DNA from: Aspidiotus rigidus
Lineage: Eukaryota > Arthropoda > Insecta > Hemiptera > Diaspididae
Reading direction: 5' to 3'
NCBI GenBank assembly: GCA_035079385.1
Contig: JAVHKY010000074.1
Location: 2,089,433 to 2,153,432, forward strand
DNA length: 64,000 bases
Positions 41,572 to 53,955 of the stretch are shown one piece after another; within the stretch, counting starts at the first letter, position 1; each line of letters starts with the position of its first letter. A model generated the notes under the pieces. It had not been told where the DNA came from and did not search any database. It saw nothing but the letters and a program-made list of their open reading frames with translations. The translations under genes were made by a program, and so were the position numbers.

Positions 41572-43519
41572 GGGGTAAAAGACATGAAACATGTCAACAA
41601 CTTGATGCTATCACTGGTGTAAGAACTTTTGAATTTTCCTTATTGCTTGCTAAAACTTGAAAGAGAGAAAATCTCGAAACCGTGGAATTAAAATAACAGC
41701 CTCGAAGTATCCGCCTCAAAATTTAAAGCCCTACTATGAAAAATTTCAGTTCACCATCTATGTCGCTAACGAGAATATAATTCTAATGAATTTCAGAAAC
41801 AAATATAATCGAGAAAACGACGACGTCGTTGTCGGCCTGAACGTTGTCATTAAATTTTGTTGTAAACTTTATTGATGCGTGTATCGTATTGTGTTGTAAA
41901 ATGAAATTCTTGTAGTCTGTCCCATCCCTTTTCGTATTCCGGTATTCTTCTTCGCCGCACACTTTACAGACGTCTCATAAGCTTTCTTGGCTTCGCGTAA
42001 GTCGACCGAAAAAGGGTTAAAAGTCGTCGGGCAACTTCATTAAATCATGTCCATGGTAGCTTTAAGCTCGGCTGTTTTTGTTAATAACGTCATTATTGTG
42101 CGCAACGGTGACGTTTTATTCGTGACTGTGTGGATTTAATATACTGTACTCGACTAGTGTGTGTAGGAGTCTATCCGTATATACGGAAGACCTTACTGAT
42201 TTTTCGTCCGTCTTCATTTGTACAATCACTCGCAAAACAAAGTAAACTTTCTTCGAGAATTAAGTGACCTTTTTTTTCTTCTTCTTCTTCCCATTGGTGG
42301 AGAGGGGAAAAACAATCCGAACTAGATGAAGAAAACGTAAAAGGAGGAAGGAAAACGTCTACCCGCTGTTTCACGTATACGTTATTCGTTTCGACATTTA
42401 TTAGTTTCGTGTTTTACGTTTTTCGTTTTTCCGTAAGCTGATTCGCTTAATTACTTCCGCACGAAGGAACTATCGTATACATTTTGTGTATACATGTAAG
42501 GCTATGGCTCGAACAGCTATTTGATGTTGTTCTTCCGCGCTGTACGATAGATTGCCAGAAACGTTCGTGTTACCCTTTGTCAATTCCAGATGTATAATTT
42601 TCATAATGCAAGTTTCCGTTTATTTGGGTCGAGGATGAATAAAGTTCGAGTAAAATTGATTTAAGATGAAATAATCTCATTTCCTCGTGGACGACTATGT
42701 GATAGAGAAGGAAATTTGTTTTGAAAGAAAATTGTCCGTCATTTTTCCTTGTGTTCGTTCTCATCCTCTCGTGCTGTCAGCATCGTGACACGAAAGTAAT
42801 ATACGGTCAAAGGGTATAACGCAATAAATGTTGCCAACGATGTATGGTTGGTGCAAGAATGTTCCATTAATTTACCTAACGTTGCGGCTTTGTTGGATTT
42901 ACGAGGGCGTTCTCGTCGAGAACTGTTTTTCTTCGAAAGTGCGAATGAAAAGAGATTATGACAGGTTGGAAATGACAATGGCAATGTCCCGTCAACGTGA
43001 AAAGTTCGCAACAATCAGAAATATTTGATCAATAGACGCTATATCGGTTTGTTGAAATGCTCGGGATGCTGATCAGTCAAATAATATGAAGAAAGAGAAA
43101 ATGATGAACTCGCATTCATTTCTCGCGGAACACAGTAACATGCAATCGAAGATCTATATGAGGGTGGACAGGCTGACCGGGCCGGGACCGTCACTTCGTC
43201 GCGCAATGGTCAATAATGTGTGACTATGACTTGAAATTTTTACCAGCGCTTTTGATGTGCCAACAGAACATCATAGTAAAAATCATGATTTTTGGGCAAG
43301 TAGTACTCGTATTTTGATTTTTCATTGACTTTTTATGGTGAGAAATTCGACTGCAAAACTGCATGATCGTGTGACATAGGACTATTTAACCTGTTTGAAT
43401 CCGTGAAAAAGTCAACATCGATATTTTGCGTGCTAAAGAGCTTTTTTGTGGAGAGGGTCACGTTGACCAAAGGGGTGTAAGGTTCACTTGAAAAACAAAA
43501 TGGATGTATATTTACCTGC
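41572..43519. other. No supported gene
   Basis: Begins with family D end sequence (GACATGAAACATGTCAAC at 41581). Frames up to about 91 codons lack motifs. Confidence 0.4.
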
Positions 43520-44067
43520 TTTCGAGCTCCTTAACATCACCGTTGGCGGATCGCTCTATTACTCGTCTGCTCACAAGAATGCTACTTTTCATAGTGTAAT
43601 CCCTGTATTAACATCAATGTCTCTCACTCCAGAAGAGTTTTAAATATGTACTGAGGTTTCAATAATTCATCACATTGCAAATATAAATATGGGAACCTGA
43701 ATAATATAAATATATTAATCAAGAAAAACTGCTTTAAAAAGCTTTGAATTCTTCTACATCTTTGTCCCAAACAGTTAGAAAGGAAGGAAAAGATGAATTA
43801 GATTGTTTAGGAAAAGTTTTTGTGAATGTGATAAAATTTTAAAACCACAACCAGCATTTCATATTTTAAACACCATCAAATCGCTAGTGTGTTAGTAAAC
43901 TGAAAAATTCGGGTTCTCACAGGGAAAAACATGGTGTCTACAGTCTGCCCTGTCAGGATTGTAATGTGCAAATAGTTTATACAGAAGGGACAGGTCGCAA
44001 ATTTAAGATCCGTTCGAACGAACACCTAGATGCTTACGAGAAGAAAAAATTTCCTAAGAATTTATGA
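43520..44067 (+). pseudogene. PLE5: strongly decayed Penelope-like remnant
   Basis: The plus strand near 43545 reads ITVGGSLYYSSAHKNATFHS and LTSMSLTPEEF, matching the post-RT region of PLE2/PLE3 (AHKMAAFHSLVHRLTRIPLS). Near 43925 it reads REKHGVYSLPCQDCNVQIVY then GTGRKFKIRSNEHLDAYEKK, a GIY-YIG domain in which the YIG is lost to an indel. Many stops and shifts separate the pieces. This is an older insertion than PLE1-4. Confidence 0.75.
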
Positions 44068-44104
44068 TTTGCTATTTGTATATACTAAGCTACAGGAGCG
44101 GTAA

Positions 44105-44299
44105 GTATACGATTCATGAAAGACGGATACCTTGAGGACACTCTCCAATACAGACCAAATATTGGTAGAAATTCATATCATTTTCATCAATATTTTACTC
44201 TCAAATTTGACCTGAAATATTACTCCAAAATTTATTCTCTAAAATACGATAAAATTCTTTATCTATGATTTTTCAACGCTCACAAACGTTCAGGCAAAA
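44105..44299 (+). repeat. Family G repeat, part interrupted by the transposon
   Basis: Matches the family G copies at 47760-47815 and 49700-49810, ending in ACGTTCAGGCAAAA, exactly where the transposon begins. Confidence 0.7.
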
Positions 44300-47104
44300 G
44301 AGTATAGCCGGGTAAAATGGGTGATTTGGCCCCCGAGCCGAATTTCAAAAATAGGTGTTGGGAAATGTTTGTAGAGGTAAAAAAAAACATTTATACCGTT
44401 TATTGGGCCGCCATCTTCATTTCCTCCCAGGATATAAGCCAAATATTAGTTTTTTATGTTTAAAATTCTAACTCCAGTTATATTGAACGGAATCCATTCA
44501 TTTTTTGAATGAAAGTTAGTAGTCAAGAGAGCAATCCTACAGAATTTTTTCAGAATTTTTGGAACAATTTTTCGACACGAAATCACGTTTTTAAATCTTT
44601 AAAATAGAATTTCCACCCGTGAATTTAAATGTGCGACCACAAAATTTTTATATGTTGAAGAGGACACTGCTATGCATAACTCCACTTTTATATAGAATTT
44701 TCTGATTGGTGGAACATTGTTAAAATTGAAGTGATTTGATCCGGGAGATACGCATACCGGTCTAGCGGAGTTACACGACGCGCAACGCTACGCGGCACCC
44801 AACTCGACGCGCGTTGCATCGTTACTCTACTCGCGAGCCGTCACAGACTCGATACAGTCGCGTCAGTACGTAACTGTTCAATAGGTAATCTTTTCTCTCT
44901 TTAAAAAAAAAGTTTCATTTCGTATCAGAATATTGACATCGACTGAAACCTATGTAAAATCATCCGTAGAATTCAAAAAACCAGGTCTCCAAATTCTTCA
45001 GCGAACGAAAAACTGAGAAAATAGCGGAAAATGAAGGAATAACCATTATTTTATCATAAAGAAAGCAATAACTTCCTGATGTTCATAATTTGCGGCCAGT
45101 GTAAGATTAATTCTAACATAAAATCAGCCGTACAGTTCGATAAAAATAAACAAAAAATTCTCCAGTCAACAATAAGTTGAGAAAAGAGCAGAAACTGGAG
45201 TAATAATCATTATTTTATTCTGGAGTCATACGAAATACCATATTAAGTTACTTATATTAATCTTCGTCGCTGTTTTTATCGACCACTGTCTCAATTTCAT
45301 CTCTTTGAAATATTTTGGTGAGAATGGCCGCCGGACAAATGATTTTGGACAAGTACCGCGCATGAGATAAATAGTAAATGGCAGAAAACGATTAAACAGC
45401 GACGCAGAACTGTTTGAAGAGATTCTTGAAAGGATTGCTTCAAAAAAAAATGAAGAAAACGTTTTCGAAAACGAGGTTGAGGACAAAAAATGGATCCGTC
45501 GTAAGGTTCCTTTCAATCAGTTAAGCATTGCAGAGATTCTTGATTTTCCCACGTTAACAGAAACAGATTTGAAGATTTTTTCACCGGTACCTATCAACTC
45601 AGCCAATCCGTTTCGTACTTAGCTGAGATTTTATGGACGAGGATACAGGAACGATAAAAATATTATTCCTCAAAGAAAGGGTGAAGGATGGCGCCGTATT
45701 GAAACTTGAAATTCCTTCTAGGCATATTTCAAGAAAAGTTTATCGCTGTTTTATAAAATATAAGCCGTCACTTAATAATTTACATGGCATTGTCGGCCAC
45801 GTCTGTGAATGCGCCAATGGTTTGAGAACTATTGGATGCTGTTCACATGTAGCGGCTGCCATTTACTATTTATCTCATGCGCGGTACTTGTCCAAAATCA
45901 TTTGTCCGGCGGCCATTCTCACCAAAATATTTCAAAGAGATGAAATTGAGACAGTGGTCGATAAAAACAGCGACGAAGATTAATATAAGTAACTTAATAT
46001 GGTATTTCGTATGACTCCAGAATAAAATAATGATTATTACTCCAGTTTCTGCTCTTTTCTCAACTTATTGTTGACTGGAGAATTTTTTTTATTATTTTTA
46101 TCGAACTGTACGGATGATTTTATCTGAGGATTAATTTTACACTGCACGCGAACTTTGAAAATTGGAAGGTTATCGTTTTCTCCAGAATGAAATAATGATT
46201 ATTTCTCCAGTTTCTGCTCTTTTCTCAACTTATTGTTGACTGGAGAATTTTTTGTTTATTTTTATCGAACTGTACGGCTGATTTTATGTTAGAATTAATC
46301 TTACACTGGCCGCAAATTATGAACATCAGGAAGTTATTGCTTTCTTTATGATAAAATAATGGTTATTCCTTCATTTTCCGCTATTTTCTCAGTTTTTCGT
46401 TCGCTGAAGAATTTGGAGACCTGGTTTTTTGAATTCTACGGATGATTTTACATAGGTTTCAGTCGATGTCAATATTCTGATACGAAATGAAACTTTTTTT
46501 TTAAAGAGAGAAAAGATTACCTATTGAACAGTTACGTACTGACGCGACTGTATCGAGTCTGTGACGGCTCGCGAGTAGAGTAACGATGCAACGCGCGTCG
46601 AGTTGGGTGCCGCGTAGCGTTGCGCGTCGTGTAACTCCGCTAGACCGGTATGCGTATCTCCCGGATCAAATCACTTCAATTTTAACAATGTTCCACCAAT
46701 CAGAAAATTCTATATAAAAGTGGAGTTATGCATAGCAGTGTCCTCTTCAACATATAAAAATTTTGTGGTCGCACATTTAAATTCACGGGTGGAAATTCTA
46801 TTTTAAAGATTTAAAAACGTGATTTCGTGTCGAAAAATTGTTCCAAAAATTCTGAAAAAATTCTGTAGGATTGCTCTCTTGACTACTAACTTTCATTCAA
46901 AAAATGAATGGATTCCGTTCAATATAACTGGAGTTAGAATTTTAAACATAAAAAACTAATATTTGGCTTATATCCTGGGAGGAAATGAAGATGGCGGCCC
47001 AATAAACGGTATAAATGTTTTTTTTACCTCTACAAACATTTCCCAACACCTATTTTTGAAATTCGGCTCGAGGGCCAAATCACCTATTTTACCCGGCTAT
47101 ACTC
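44300..47104. mobile_element. Fold-back DNA transposon, Spy-like (AAA|TTT target, no duplication)
   Basis: 2805 bp. The ends are GAGTATAGCCGGGTAAAAT inverted. The left arm 44300-45384 pairs with the right arm 45856-47104, which is longer because of an internal tandem duplication of about 170 bp (46011-46340). The spacer is 45385-45855. The left flank ends GGCAAAA and the right flank begins TTTATTA. Joined without the element, they give the sequence found intact in family G copies at 47808 and 49811. The insertion therefore made no target duplication, the property described for Spy elements. No DDE transposase is encoded, only a SWIM-type protein remnant. Confidence 0.85.
45385..45983 (+). pseudogene. 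SWIM zinc-finger protein of the transposon, frameshifted
   Basis: Plus strand. One frame reads LFEEILERIASKKNEE to LTETDLKIF. A shift in a T-run near 45583 leads to FTGTYQLSQSVSYLAEIL, and a second shift near 45630 leads to the 116-codon frame MDEDTGTIKILFLK onward. In that frame the SWIM zinc ligands are C58, C60, C70 and H72 (HVCECANGLRTIGCCSH), followed by VAAAIYYLSHARYLSK. Similar SWIM proteins accompany DDE transposases of invertebrate DNA transposons. Their exact role is not established here. The last part of the gene lies inside the right inverted arm, so its 3' end also exists inverted in the left arm (45239-45384). Confidence 0.75.
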
Positions 47105-48150
47105 TTTATTACTAGTATTTAGATTATGAGTTGTAATTCCGCTATATATATATTTCATGATTTATGGTTTGTACGAGTATCCCATATATGTACACACCTC
47201 GTTTCTTTATCTTCCTCGATGCTCTCGAGGTTGCAGTCTGTTTGGATTTCGAGAGTATACGCGCTGTACGTCGATGACCACAGCTTATTTTCTTTTCTCC
47301 GCTATCTTCGATGTGTTATCGTTTAATTGAAGGAAGCTCGGTTGTATTTTGCTAACGAAGATATTTTAGTCTTTATTTGACTGAAATCACTGTCAACAAG
47401 GATATATCATTTTTGCTAAGGTAGGTACACAATAAAATTCAAATATTTGAACTTTTTCATTCATTTCTGGTAAACCAAATTTCAAGAGCTATGGGACTTT
47501 AGGACATTAGCCGAGACAGAGCAAATGAACGAACGTTCAGGTATAATTTATTAACGTTATTTAGCCTCACTCAAGCTTTATCTGTTAGATTTCATTTTTG
47601 ACAAAGTATAGGTACACAGGAAAAATTTTTACCATGCAAGTACGTGTAGGACACTTATCAGGACACTGTCAAATTTGACCAAATAGATAGCATTTCCATC
47701 AAAAGTTCACTCCTAAAATTTGACCTAAAATATTACCCTCTAGTCTAGAATACAATAAATAAGGTAAATTCTTTACCTATGATTTTTCAACACTCACGAA
47801 TGCTCAAGCAAAATTTATTAACGTTATTTAGCCTTTATCTTGTAAAAAATACTGTCACTAAGGATATATCATTTTCGCCAAGGAGGGGATACAGTATTTC
47901 ATTTGTGACAAGGTAGGTACTCACGAACATCAATGACCACTTTTTTTTACTTCCACGTATACCAAGTACGTTTAGAACACGTTCTGGACACTGTTAAATT
48001 TGTCCAAATTGATATCATTTTTCATCAATATTGCCCAAAAATTTATTCTCTAAATTATGATAAATGAGGTAAATTTTTTACCTTATTTTAAAAGGGGTTA
48101 AATTTTCAACCTCTTACTCACTACCTATGAATAAAGAACAAAATCAGATT
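47105..48150 (+). repeat. Family G repeat, copy 1
   Basis: About 700 bp (from 47438) alignable with 49318-50165. Recurring phrases include GGTAAATTCTTTACCTATGA, GGACACTGTCAAATTTG and TTATTAACGTTATTTAGCC. It has subrepeats about 300 bp apart. No coding capacity seen. Bases 47105-47430 hold no supported gene. Confidence 0.75.
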
Positions 48151-48340
48151 AACAGATTAATGATTTAATTAATTGATTTTAGGGGCTCCGTGACTTCGAT
48201 ATACAACTCAATATAATACAATTATTTTTGAATTAGGATTAACCTGGAAACAAAATTTGCTTATATTTGACTAATCTTCATTAAGTTTGGCCAGCAAGTA
48301 TGAACATCTTGCGTCTAGATATTAATTAAATATTAGTTGA

Positions 48341-49149
48341 CTAGGTCTGGTAGTCGTCCTTGAATTCGATGAATACTTCTATCATCTTTTCCAAAGAATA
48401 TTTTTCTTTTGTAAGCAGGAATGCCGGTATAGACTGAATGGTAATCATAAACTTCTCGATAGTCAACATTTTTATAAGAGCTTCATACAAGGTGTGATCA
48501 TACCAGCTTATTTTGCCATATAACTTCTGGTATCGTTCAGCGTCATCTTGTACTGACTCATCTAGAATGGATAGTTATTATAATAATATTGCATTTTTTC
48601 ATTTGCATCTAAAAATTTCAAATACTTACTAGGAAAATATTTTAATTATGCGATGGCGACTGGATTTTTTGAATCTTTTAGAAAATTCTCATATGCGCTT
48701 CTCTGCTCCTGTACATACGAAGTACCTGGATCTTTGACCACTGCATACGGTTTTACATGTTCCGAGAAAAACTTATCTACTATGCCGCGTCCACCTACGA
48801 TACCGAGCATACCTTTTAAGGTATCCTAAAATAATATACAAGTTGTTAAACATTTTCGCTAGATTTTAGTTTTTATCATTTACAATTCGATTCTCTCGTC
48901 TTTTTTTCAAATATCCACCAAATTATACTTGTTCTCTGAAAAGAGAAAATGATCACGCGGACATGAATGTCCGCGAGTGAACATCCTGTATGATCACATA
49001 CTCGCTTACGAGAACCCCAGTTCGACCAAGTTCAGCATAAACGTATAGAAAAATTAAATCTTACTAACCAACTGATTTTCTGCTTTCACCGCGCGTTCCA
49101 AGTGTGCATTTGCCTCCGCATGTGCTTCATCAAGGAGTGATTTTGGGAC
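48341..49149 (-). CDS. Three-exon gene fragment with an in-frame stop, unrecognised
   Basis: Function not recognised. Exons on the minus strand: 49069-49149 (27 codons, phase 0 at both ends), 48630-48825 (65 codons plus one base), 48341-48561 (two bases plus 73 codons including TAG). Introns are 243 and 68 bp with GTTAGT and GTAAGT donors and AG acceptors, and the phases fit exactly. The protein reads SLLDEAHAEANAHLERA, then GMLGIVGGRGIVDKFF and YVQEQRSAYENFLKD, and ends FIEFKDDYQT. It is soluble-looking and rich in Glu, Lys and Tyr. Codon 60 of the middle exon is TAA (PVAIA-stop-LKYFP), although the frame continues perfectly beyond it. This is therefore a recent nonsense mutation, a pseudogene, or an error. 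No upstream exon was found before family G resumes at 49318. Confidence 0.65.
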
Positions 49150-49317
49150 CTGCAATTAAAACCATTAAAATCTCGAAAAAATTATCACCATCGTCAGGAT
49201 CAGGGTGCATGATTAGGTATCGAGCACGAGTGATGAGCCACTACGAATAAGGAGCTAGGTATAATTTATTGCGTTTAAGCGAAGTATGAGTTGAACGTGT
49301 GAGAACGGACTCTTGCG

Positions 49318-50170
49318 GAATAAAATTCAAATATTTGAACTTTTTCATTCATTTCTGGTAAACCAAATTTCAAGAGCTATGGGACTTTAGGATATTTGCC
49401 TAGACAGAGCAAATATTTGTAAATTTCCAGCAAAAATTGTACTCCTCAAATTTAACCTAAAATATTGTCCAAAATTTATTCTCTATAATACAATAAATAA
49501 GGTAAATTCTTTACCTATGATTTTTTCAATGCTCACGAACGTTCAGGTATAATTTATTACCATTATTTAGCCTTATTCAAGCTTTATCCGACAGATTTCA
49601 TTTTTGACAAGGTATAGGTACACAGGAAAAATTTTTACCGTGCAAGTACGTATAGGACACTTATCAGGACACTGTCAAATTTGTCCAAATTGATAGCATT
49701 TCCATCAAAATTTTACTCCTAAAATTTGACCTAAAATATTGCCCCTCTAGAATACAATAAATAAGGTAAATTCTTTACCTATGATTTTTTCAACGCTCAC
49801 AAACGTTCAGGCAAAATTTATTAATGTTATTTAGCCTTATTAGTCTTTATCTGACAGAAATCACTTTCACTAAGGATATATTATTTTTACCAAGGTGGGG
49901 ATACAGTATTTCATTTTCGACAAGGTAAGTACTCAGGAATATCAATGACCACACTTTGTTATTTCCACGTATACCAAGTACGTTTAGAACACTGTCAAAT
50001 TTGTCCAAATCGATATCATTTTCATCAATATTTTACTCCTAAAACTTGACCCAAAATATTGTCCCAAAATTATGATAAATGAACCTTATTTTAAAAGGGG
50101 TTAAATTTTCAACCTCTTACTAGCTATGATTTTTTCAACGCTCACGAACGTTCAGGCATAATTTTTTACC
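49318..50170 (+). repeat. Family G repeat, copy 2
   Basis: Begins TTCAAATATTTGAACTTTTT as copy 1 does at about 47438. It contains the intact empty site GGCAAAATTTATTAATG at about 49811. The gene fragment at 48341-49149 lies between the two copies. Confidence 0.75.
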
Positions 50171-53100
50171 AATATTTAGCAAGGACACTCGTCATAAAAT
50201 TTTTAAAAGAAAATTGTAAAAATTTCACTGATACGGTAGGGTAATTTATGAAGCGTTCTCATTTAGAATATTTAACAGGGAAGGATGGAACGATCCAACC
50301 TGTATCAGTGCAGCTCAGTTAATTTCACTCATACTGGCACAGTAAAAATTCTGTACCACGACAGTACTTCATCATATAATCGCTACGTGAAAGATTGCGT
50401 GTAATATTTGTATTTTTTGCGTGAACAGTCTATCAATTTTTAATCAATTCTTAGTACAAAATGCACAGCTGTTCTTTAAAACTTAGAGGGATCTTAAATT
50501 GCTGTAGGGAGAATTCGGTACTTTTTGCTGAGGCTCGTTAAAATATACTGACAGGACATGAAATATTGCAAATTTGTTCACTAATTTGTGTTGAACCTTT
50601 TTTCTGTGTTGGTACAAGATCGGAGATCTAAGAGTGTTGACCTCTCGAAGTACAAGTTCGTATTTTATCCTGGAAAAATGATCTCCGTAAATCAGATTCC
50701 ATGCACGACGAGCATTCGTTGTTCCAATTTCAAAGTTGATATCTTGACGCAATCGAAGCGGCAAACAAAGTGGCACGAGAAAAGAAAAATTAAAACTCGC
50801 TCTCGAATGCCGATGGCAACAAAAGCAATAACAAGAAAATCTAAATTCTTTAAAAGCATTCATCCGTGATGAGCTTTAGAACTCTCGCCAAAAGGCGAGT
50901 CAATAGAATATCGCTGGCAAAAGTCTCTCAACCATGTCTCATCAGTGTTGAAACCTATTATCGCATCGTGAGAGTCGCCTGTATCTCGATTAAAATAAAT
51001 AATCACCGGACGTCGGGCAGGATTCGTTCTTCGAGAGCACGGTCCCACGCCCGGAGTTCACGAGGAGGAAAAAAGATGAAATTTCATTCGATCGCGCGAT
51101 ATTCATTAAACGGGCAAATGTTTTTTCTAAAAAAAAAAAAAAAAAAGTTTCAAAATCACCATCATCTGTAATGGTGTGCAGTAACGCTCTCAAGACGAGC
51201 GCTGAAAATGTTCGCCGGTAAAAAGTCATTTCATCAGATTGGAAACTAAACGTCGAGCGAAAAGTAGAAAACAGATTCCCAATGAGCACCGGAGGAGAAG
51301 AAAAAACAGCGCGAGCGAAGCGTATGCAACGGAATTCAATTTCCATTTTCGGAAATTTCGTCGAATATAAAATATATGTCGCGTCGTCGTGCGCGTCAAT
51401 ACGCGAGCCGGTGGAAATGGACGCGACGTGATGATTCCCAGAGCGCGATTTTCAACCTTCTAACCTTTCGAGACCAAGGGCCGTAAATTTCGGTATCGTG
51501 CGACAAGAACGTGATCGCAATAACGATATAAATGCACAGTCAATGACGGTGTGTATATAAGAGGACGTGTATGCGCCAAAAATGCAAAAACGAAACCATT
51601 TGTCATAAACAGTACCTATCAAGGCTAAGAATCTTTGTATGATGAACCGAGCGAGGGTGGAGGAAAAAAGAAAAGAAAACAACTTAGTCTGAAAAGTTAA
51701 GAAAAGATGAGCGGGGCAAGAGGACAAGCACAAAAAGAAACGAATCTGAAGCGTTCATCTGCGTCATACGACAAAAGCGCGGCCTGCTTCTCGTACCTAT
51801 CCCATTAAGATAAAACATATTTCGTGTAAAATAGAGAAGTTGCTCTTTCATACTGTATATGTATGTGTGTAGCCTTTACCGCGCCCAATACGCGAGCGCC
51901 GCTACATGTTTTAGCTCTTTGCTAGCTCTCGAAAGCGAAAATCGCAGGTTACTTGAAAATTATAAATTAAATCGGGACAGTAAACGGTTTTTTGTTCGAT
52001 AGATCGCGAAACTTTCCTCTTTTTTTAATGTCGGATAATGCGATTTTTCTCGCACGAATATTCCTCCGCCTCGAGTTCGCATTTTGTACAGCTTCATCGA
52101 GAGCCGACTTTTGAGGGGAAAAAAATGAGCGAATAAATTAGATACGCCTCTCTACGTCTCAGTTCGACAAGGGAAGAAAATGAGCGACGCGACATCGAAC
52201 TTCATTATTATACCACTTTCACCTCACCTCACTCACGGCTCCTCGACTTGGTTGCGAGTTTGGATATAGTTTCATGCGTTGGCAAAACATCACATTGAAA
52301 ACCGGCAATTAACGTCTTACACAATCGAAAACGCCATTAAGAAGTGTTTTACACCCTTTTTAACAGCGAGAGCGCCAACTTTGCGCGAAGTGAAAAGAAT
52401 GAATTACGGAGGAAGAAGAAACGCAATTTTTAATCGCGTCTGAAAAGTCTAGAAAATATTATACTGTATATTTTTTATGGGTAATTCAAATAAACCGAGG
52501 AACAACCGGACCGCGTATAATGGAAGTTTATTGATACCGACGTTCATAAAGGCTATGTTTCGTATACTTATGACGTTGTTCCGCCTTGTTTAAAAAGTAT
52601 CTAACAAACTTGATGACAGACGATGCCGTTAGTAGGAGGAAGAAGAGAAGGGACGCCTTTACAATCAATCGCGTTTTCTTTCCTTCTCCTCCGTCCTCTC
52701 TCTATATTACTCTAATAAACTGGGAACGTTCCTTGATGTTGGTAGGAAATGTTATTTTGGTAGTAACGAGATTTTTTGCTCACTCTCGTCGAAAGCCTGC
52801 GTATCGCGAGATTGGAGAATTTGATGATCCATACAAAAAAAGATACGTATAAATCAACGACCATTAATTGAATTCGAGTGTTGAAAGAGAACTCAATTTC
52901 CTCTTCGTGTATCAACGTGATTTCGTATTTTGACTGTATACAAATGCCGTGAATACCGATGTTAGTAGGTATGAAAATTTCATTATTGTACAATATTTCT
53001 GCGAGGGTGATTGAACTTGGGTTTAATATTCTGAAATAGCAATATTTACAACGTCGTAAAATTCTTCCTTCAGGGGAAAATAAGAAAATTGTCTTCAATA

Positions 53101-53640
53101 TATATAAATTTGATATACTTGAGTCTATCGGCAGTTTCAAGTATCAAATGAGAGGCGACGAGAACTCATCTTAGGCCTTCGATCTGTGAAGCCTGAAATA
53201 TCATGTCAGCCTGCTGTGTCACAGAGAGAGAAATGTTTGGTGACCAGATGCCAACTTTCGGAAAAAGAGAGTAGTTTGCAAATGGTTCCCCAACAACTGG
53301 TTACTGGTAAACTAAACATTCAATGCTGATGGTTAAAAAATTCGTCACTTGGAAATTAACTGTCAGAAAACTTCAGCAAGCTGATTATCTTATCTCAGAA
53401 CTCGGCACCTGGTTACCAAACCGTTTCTCTTAGCATGGTGACAAGAAGACATTCAGGAGTTCTCATTGATAAGGTACAAGATAGAACAAATTGTCATCAA
53501 TATTTGAGTAGATTGTAAGTCGCCGATGACCTTTTTCTGTTTCAAGATTGTGTGAGATTGGACTGAGGGAACAAGACTCAGGTGAATTTGACGAAACAGA
53601 TAAGATTTTGTTAGAGGGTTGAGGTACCCGCAGGTTGGTC
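50171..53640. other. No supported gene
   Basis: Opposing frames at 50483-50869 have no motifs. The rest shows moderate GC and short A/T runs. A region near 50880-51350 has many CG dinucleotides but no recognisable gene. Confidence 0.4.
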
Positions 53641-53955
53641 CCCGGTGGAGACCGGGACCGGGTTAACCCTTTCTCACTACAAGCGGCAGTCTAGAGAGGA
53701 GAGCGTCACCAGGCGCGAGAGATGTATCTCAAACGAGCACAGCGGACAGACTGAGGTGCGAGTCGTACAAATACAACGTATGAAAACAGTAGTTGTACTG
53801 GTGAGTACGAGAACAACGAGTCACCGTGAGTCACGGGACGTCAGGAACGGGCAGAGGCAGTATCTGGAGACCGTAACACTCTGACACTCAAGCCCCGACA
53901 CGGTGGGGTCATCGTCAGAGTCCTGGCATACAGCGGCACTGATGGACGGGCTAGA
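53641..53955 (+). repeat. GC-richer sequence left of the mitochondrial insertion, with flanking repeat
   Basis: Bases 53783-53886 (AAAACAG to CTCTGACA) are similar to 56053-56158 on the other side of the insertion. They share GTACGAG, CGAGTCACGGGACGTCAGGA and GAGACC. A hairpin (GGTCCCCGGTGGAGACCGGGACC) lies near 53636-53658. Confidence 0.7.

Noticed and set aside
45226..45516. 96-codon minus ORF in the Spy-like element
   Set aside because: It is a shadow of the SWIM gene and its inverted copy in another frame.
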